A stretch of 64,000 nucleotides of DNA from Pseudopithomyces maydicus (taxonomy: Eukaryota; Ascomycota; Dothideomycetes; Pleosporales; Didymosphaeriaceae): assembly GCA_026873275.1 (NCBI GenBank), contig JANTUC010000003.1:1488001-1552000 (forward strand), read 5' to 3'. Position 1 is the stretch's first letter. Each line of letters opens with the position of its first letter. Below, in pieces: positions 57,501 through 64,000 of the stretch. Below the pieces are notes generated by a model, which had not been told where the DNA came from, made no database searches, and saw only the letters and a program-made list of their open reading frames with translations. Both the position numbers and the translations under genes were made by a program.

Positions 57501-60500
57501 TTAGAATTAACTATACTTATATAGTTTTAACCTTTTCTAGGCTTATACTAAAGCCTTTTATATTAATAATATATTTTAAGAACTTTAGTTTTATAATACA
57601 AAATTTATATTTTTCTAGTTTAATCTTTAGGTATACTTTCTATAAAGCTTTTAATATAATTTTAATATATTCTATATATTCTTACTTATTTTTTAAGTAT
57701 ATAAGGATATTGTCTAAGTAGGTAATTATAAAGATATTAAGGTAGTTCCTTAGTATATTATTAATTAATTTTTAGAATATTGCTAGTGCGTTAATTAATC
57801 TAAAGAATATAATTATATACTTAAATAGATTATATTATAATCTAAATATTATCTTTTATTTTTTACTTTCTTTTATTTTAATAAGGTAGTATCTATTTTT
57901 TAATTCTATAATTATAAATATCTTAGCTCTTAAAAGTCTATCTTATAATTTTATAATATTTAGTAATAGGTATCTATTTTTAATTATAATATTATTAAGT
58001 GCTTAATAATTAATATATTATTATAATTCTCTATTTTTTTAAGTATAAATATAAATAGACTTACTATAGGTAACTTTAATTCTTATATATATCCTTTATT
58101 AAGGTTCTTTTTAATAAAGTTTTTTTTATTAGAATTCTTTTCCTAACTTACTATATAATAGTTTAAAGGATAATATTTTCCCTTCTTTTAAATTAATTAT
58201 ATAATCCTAAAATTAATATTTAAATAAATTTACTTTTCCTTCCTCTTTCTAAAATAAATAACTCTATTCTTTATATTTATTAAAAATATTATAAGTTATA
58301 TATTTCTTCTTTTTATACTTTTTAATTTAGTAATATCTACTAGCATCTACTAAGGATAATTCTAATTTATTAACTTTTTATTATAAGTTTAAATTATTAA
58401 TTATGCTCTTATCTGTCATTAGCGTTATATAATATATAAATTCTAATTATAGTATATATTTATAATTCTTTATTAAAAGCTCTCTTTTTTTTAATATATT
58501 TATAAATTATGCTTTTATAGCTAGGGGATACCTAAAATTAAGTTATATTAATTTATATTTAAAATATTTAAGATAATCCTCTTTTAGTACTTATAAATCT
58601 TAAGTGTTGTTATAATTTTAAATTATATACTTAATTATTCTAGTAATTAGCATTTATTTATAATATAAATAATAAAAGGGGTTTTCTTAAGTTATTCTTT
58701 AAGTCTAATTTTTTAAATAATTTTTTTAAAATAAAGTTCTTTTAGGCTCTTAAATCTAGTAAAATTTTAATTTATATTTTTTTATTAAGTATTACTAGTA
58801 GCTTAATAAGCAATACTTAGTTAATTATTAATATATTTAATTTTATTATAGCTCTACTAAGTCTACTTATTAGCCTAAAAAAGACTACTTACATTTCTTA
58901 CCTATTTATTTATATCTAAAGGATTCACTTATCTCTATTATATTAAGCTATTTATTTTTATTAAATCTAAATATAGCCTTAATTCTTATATATTTTTAAT
59001 AATTTTTATATAAGCATGTCTGCTAATATTTTTATATATATATATTATTAATAATAAATATTATTACTATATTTTCTCCTTTAAAGTATTTTAAAAAATA
59101 TTATTAAGTTCGCTTATCCTAGAGATATATATTATAGTTATTAATTAAATAATTAAACTATTCCTATTAATAGTAAAGTTATTTAAAGGAAAATTAATAT
59201 TCTTTCTTAGCCCTATAGTAGATAATATACTAATTATAATTATATAGTTTTTAGTTAATACATATATGTTTAGAGTTTTAATAATTTAATATATAATCTA
59301 GTTTATAGGTTTCTTTCTTATTTTTATAAACTTTTTATTTTAAATATTATTAATACCTTTCTTATCCCTATTTAATGTCAGCTTTACTAATATACTTAAA
59401 TTACTAATTATTTAGGTATAGGACTAATTCTTTAAAAAGATTTATATTTTATAATTAGAATTCTTCTTTTAAAGATTCTATTTACGTAAGTTTATTAAAG
59501 TACTCTATAATATTAATTAATTTAATTTAAGGATATAGCGTAGGTGCTCGCGCTTATATAAATTTAAAGTTATTAATAGGTTTTTTATATAAATTCTTAT
59601 AAAGTTATAAATTGTTTAAGTCTGAGTATTTATTTAGGTCTATATTACTTATATTATTTATAATAATTTATTTATCTTTATTATTCTAATTATCAGTAAT
59701 AGTAATTATATTTAATTATTTAATAATTTTATTCTTAGATCTGCAGTTCCTAGTAATATAATTTAATTTATTATAATTAAAATAAGTATATTACTCCTTT
59801 TAATTAAACAGAATCCCTTCTGAAAATTTACTAAAGATATACTTAAGTCTATTTAGTCTATTAGTATTTCTAAAAACTTTATTATATATTTTAGTTTTCT
59901 TCTTCTCTTTTTTTATTATTATATTATCTAGTTCTATTAGCTAGTAGCCGTAAGGGTTATTTATAATTTATTATTTAATAATAATTATATAATAACTAGT
60001 TTATTCGCTTAACTTACTATATATAGATTAGAATTTTTTATAATTTTTATATTCCTAGTATAATTCATGCCATTCTATATTAATTCTAATAATTTTATTA
60101 TAAAGTTTTTATATTATATTAATTACAGCTCTACTGCGTAGAAATTCTTTATATATAGATTTTTTAAGTCCTTATTTATATATTTTATATAGGGAAGCGT
60201 TATTCTAGTTAATTTATATAGTATAGTATTTAAACTTTACGGTGTACTTAATTACTAAGTATATTTATTAAAGGTATTAAATAGCTTCTTTAGTATAAGA
60301 CTTTTTATTAACTAAACTAAAGAGTTATTTAATTTAAGTATAAAAAGTACTATAATTTTTAATAAGCTAGTTAATATTATCTCTATTTTAGTTTTCCGCT
60401 AAAAGGTATATTTTAATATATAACTAAATTTAGTTAACTAGTTTACCTCTTATATATATAATAGTAAAGATAACTTTATCCTTATCTTCTATATCCTTTT

Positions 60501-60561
60501 TAATATAGTAGAAGTATAGGTTAAGTTAAAGTAATTATATTTTAAGTTTATATTAATTACT
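54574..60561 (-). mobile_element. RIP-degraded inverted copy of the same gypsy family
   Basis: Reads as the reverse complement of the young element: rest of the LTR to about 54796, then the accessory-ORF region, pol backwards (e.g. 55870-56150 matches the young element near 53050-52800), and gag (60220-60560 matches about 48720-48380). Positions in the two copies sum to about 108,940, so few indels are present. The differences checked are C-to-T or G-to-A transitions, creating many stops. The match ends abruptly at 60561 inside the start of gag; the outer LTR is missing from the window because another element begins there. Small ORFs here, such as 56463-56645, are eroded integrase shadows. 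Confidence 0.93.
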
Positions 60562-63500
60562 TATTAGAGGATAGACGAGCTAAATAATATAGACTTTAGA
60601 GATTAAGTGCGTGTGGAAAAATTAATTAATTAATATATAAGAAAACTAGCTCTAAGAGCTAAATATATAATATATTTTAAAATTATAGTTCTGCCGCTCT
60701 GCGAGCTTATAAGCTTTATTTATAAATTTATTAGATAAATATTTATCTCTTATAATATACCCCCTAGCTTAATAAGTAGTTAGTAAATTACTTTTAAGCT
60801 CTTTAAGCTATTTGTAAAATTATTAGGACTTTAATAGAGCGTTTATTTAATACTTTTATAGAAAGCTTTTATAAGCTACTCTAATTATAAAATAAATTTT
60901 TAAATTATTTTAAAATTTTAAGTATAGTGCCCTCGGCCGCTGCAGCTTTAGAATAATTATATTTTTTTAAAAGAGCTTTTATAAACTATTTAAAATATAA
61001 AGCTAATTCTTAAGCTATTTTAAAGCTTAAAAAGTAAGGCTCTTAACTATTATAGCTCTAAAGTAATAATGCTTTTAAAAAAACTTTTATAAGCTATCTA
61101 AAATATAAAGTATATTCTTAAACTATTCTAAAGCTTAAAGTATAGAACCTTTAGCTACTATAACTTTAGAGTAGTAATATTTTTAGTCTTTAGCTTAATT
61201 TCTCTTATTTAAGCTTTCTAATTATTTTAATTATTAATAAACTTTTAAGCTAGTCTCTATTAAGCTTTTAATAAAAGAATTACTATATTAGGCGCGCGCG
61301 TATACTATTCTTTTACTAATTACTTAGCGCTATATGCCTAGGCCTATATACATCTTTTACCCTATATATAAAATAGAGACCTCTTCTGCTATTTTTACTC
61401 TTTATAACTTTTTTTATACTTTATTATCTACTTTCGCTCTGCTCTACTCTATTCTACCTACTCTATTCTCTAGCTGCTCTACCTACTCTACCTACTTTAA
61501 TAGTAAGATTACTTAGTCCCCTGCTGTAGTAGCGCAGTCACTATTATAGGGCGATGTCCCTAAGCTCCCCTACTCTTTTAATTTAATTAGAGCTTTTGCT
61601 AACTAATTTATAGGCTTATTAAACCTCTAATAGTTATAAGCCTAGTATATTAAGAATAAAGATATTTCTTTCTATATAATTGATCGCTAAAAAATAGACT
61701 TAAATACTTTAATTTATTTAAAGGCCTCCTCTTATTACTTTTTATTCTTATACAATAAAAGCAACGCTTATTTACTACTATAAATTTTTTTATAAAGCTT
61801 ATTATAAAATCTTATTCTAATAATATATTTAATACTTTAGGTGTCTAGCTTATTAATTATAAGAACTAGCTAATATAGTATATATAGCTTAAAATTATAG
61901 CCCTTTAGTAAGATATTTAAGAATATATTAATCTAGATATACTACTTATAGAGAATCTTATAATAACTATTTTAAAAATTTCTAATCTTTAAGAAATAAT
62001 TATAAATATAAAATAAATATATTAAAAATTAGAAGAATTAGATAAATTTATTAAAATATTTAAACTTATAATAACCTGCTATAAGGGATATAGTAAAAAT
62101 ATAAATTTAAAATCCTTTACTAAAAGCTTAGTCTCTAATAAAAATAATAATTATAATAATTATTGTGCGGAAATTCTTCGCTAGTATTAATTAGTTATAA
62201 GAGATTATAAGGTATACTTTACTAAGTATATAGCTTATATATAGAGAGTTTAGAACCTCTATAACTAAGTAATTAAAATAATTAATTAGTAACTCCTTAC
62301 TCCTACTATATTTAGTATTATTAATTAGGAGAGCTCTATAATTTAAGTAATTATTAAATATTTAAAGAATAAGCTAGCTTTATCTAAAGTAGTAATAATT
62401 AATTAAATCTACTAAAAATATTATATTATATTTAAAAAAGTACACTATAATTAAATAATTTTAAAAAATTAGTATAAGGAATAGAACGCTCTCTATATAT
62501 TTATTATATAATATAAAATTTTAAAGTTTAAGGGAGAGATTGCTATAATTAACTTTTTAAGTATTATTATATATAAGATAGCACTAGAGTAGGCTTATAT
62601 ATAATATACTAAAATTAAGCGCTAATAAATAAGAAGAGAAGAAATATTTTATATTAAAGATATTAATAGGCTCTTTTTAGTCTATTTAAACTTATATACT
62701 AATAGCTTAAATGCTAAGTTTAAGATCTTTATAATATTTACTAAAAAAAGTAATAAAATTTTAGAAAGTAGCACTAAAAGCGTATTAAGCTTTAAAAAAG
62801 GTAAAAATTACCCTTATAGAAAAAGTTATAATTAGTCTTTATAGTTATATAAGTACTTATAAATAGTTATTTAAGGATTATATTAAAATAGGCTAATAAC
62901 CTTAACTAAGAAAAAGAAGGATAAAATTCTAATATATTTTATTTATTTAAATTATATTTAGGTATATAATACTATATAGAAAGGAAATAGGATAAAAAGA
63001 AAAGAGTTCTAAAAATTATCTTTTTAGGTAATATTACTACTATATTAATTAATCCTATAATTATAAGCACTATAAAAGAATTAGGTATATATATTATTTT
63101 TAACTTTAATACTTACCCGCTCTTAAGGAATACTATTTTAAATAATAAAGGTACTATATACCTTATTAATAATATCTTAATACTTATACTAGGATTATTT
63201 AAGAAAAGCTTTATATATAATATAATTAAAGTAGGTACTGTATCCTACCCTATACTTAAAAGAGGAACTAAGATTATTAAAAAAATCTTTATAATATTTA
63301 ATAGAAAGCGCGGCGATCTTACGCTTAATAATATAATTATAATAGAAGGTTTTTATATAAATATTATTTTTAAAGCTCTATTACTTAAGTAAAATATATA
63401 ATATATAGATTATAATAGCACACTATACTATAGTAAACTTAATTATAATTTAATACTTATAAAGCTCGAGCGTAAGTATAACTTTATTTTTATTAAATAT

Positions 63501-64000
63501 AAACCTGTCCTCTGCTATCCTACTATTATAAGTATATTACTTATTTATAAAAAGATTAGAAGCTTTTATACTTTAATTCTAAAAATAAATTTTATTAAGC
63601 TCTAGCACTAATATTTTAGTTATTTAAAAAAGAATATTTTAGAGGCGCTAGTTAAAAGAATAAGGAATATTAAAATAGAAGAAATATTAAAAAAGGAATA
63701 TAAGTACTATATAATAATATATACTTTTTAAATAATCTCTAGAAGGCTGAAGGAACAATTTCTAAAATTATATTTTTAAGTTTTATAAAACTTATTTAAT
63801 TACTTAGCTAATAGGCTTAGTAAGCGTTAGCTTATACTTTTAAAGTATAATTATAATAGAAAGTTATATATATTTCTACTATATAATAAGTTTACTATAG
63901 AGGTTTTAGAGATCTAGGAAAGCTTTATAGTTTATATTTAAATATATTATTATTTAAAGATTATTATAATCTTTTAAAATAATAATATAGTAATATATCT
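60562..64000 (+). mobile_element. RIP-degraded Ty1/copia-type retrotransposon, partial
   Basis: Starts TATTAGAGGATAG exactly where homology to the old gypsy gag stops, as expected for an insertion with a mutated TG-start LTR. The putative LTR carries a TATA-like CCCTATATATAAAATAGAG near 61360 and may end near 61530. Farther on, plus-strand translation shows the pre-integrase module at about 63597-63730: a WH-x3-GH-like motif with stop codons in place of Trp and Arg/Gln, then an ISRR segment after a mutated Cys pair. The usual copia order then continues into an eroded integrase up to the window end. AT content is very high and no long ORF survives. The other end lies outside the window. Confidence 0.65.
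60861..61187. repeat. Tandem repeat, about three units of about 108 bp
   Basis: Three successive AT-rich units share CTTTTATAAGCTAT, AATATAAAG, TTCTTAAACTAT and CTTTAGAGTAGTAAT-like blocks, beginning near 60861, 60971 and 61079. They lie inside the putative LTR of the copia-type element. The units have diverged mainly by transitions. Confidence 0.6.

Noticed and set aside
61334..61516. 60-codon ORF in the AT-rich block
   Set aside because: Lies within a degraded LTR of pyrimidine-rich sequence; no family features.

Overview
The window is nuclear DNA of a filamentous ascomycete (Pezizomycotina). The evidence is the gene content, many short spliceosomal introns (44-90 bp), and an AT-rich block whose repeats carry the C-to-T/G-to-A scars of repeat-induced point mutation (RIP). 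Sharp GC-equilibrated/AT-rich borders of this kind are common in Dothideomycetes such as Pleosporales; that placement is inference.

Bases 1 to about 46,980 form a dense, GC-equilibrated gene region on both strands. In order: mitochondrial i-AAA protease (YME1 type), nucleotide-sugar transporter, meiotic helicase HFM1/MER3, V-ATPase subunit a, a PLP aminotransferase, a SnoaL-like protein, a small cysteine-rich secreted or anchored protein, telomere CST subunit STN1, a secreted tyrosinase, a mitochondrial EngB-type GTPase divergent from FMC1, an SRP40/Nopp140-like nucleolar protein divergent from exocyst SEC3, an unrecognised frameshifted ORF, a DUF1295 membrane protein, an unrecognised multi-exon gene, a DNAJC9-like J protein divergent from a frameshifted deaminase, RAVE subunit RAV1, and PRMT3. 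These are mostly unrelated housekeeping genes; no biosynthetic cluster is visible. Splice sites were worked out by frame matching, and two introns (STN1, SEC3) appear to use GC-AG borders.

From about 46,990 to the end the DNA is mobile-element territory. A full-length chromodomain Ty3/gypsy retrotransposon (47,849-54,573) has two 436-bp LTRs, a GAAAC target duplication and intact gag and pol. It shows a predicted -1 frameshift signal, a predicted self-priming site instead of a tRNA primer site, and a third, antisense ORF encoding a Zn2Cys6-like cysteine cluster plus a coiled coil. It sits inside the LTR of an older, inverted, RIP-mutated copy of its own family (47,636-47,848 and 54,574-60,561). 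The old copy is in turn cut at its gag end by a RIP-mutated Ty1/copia-type element that runs off the window (60,562-64,000).

The most interesting signal is this young element: its antisense zinc-cluster gene, which the degraded copy also preserves as an ancestral region, its three W-x2-C-x4-C-x2-H modules in Gag, its expression signals, and its insertion, un-RIPed, into a heavily RIPed relative.
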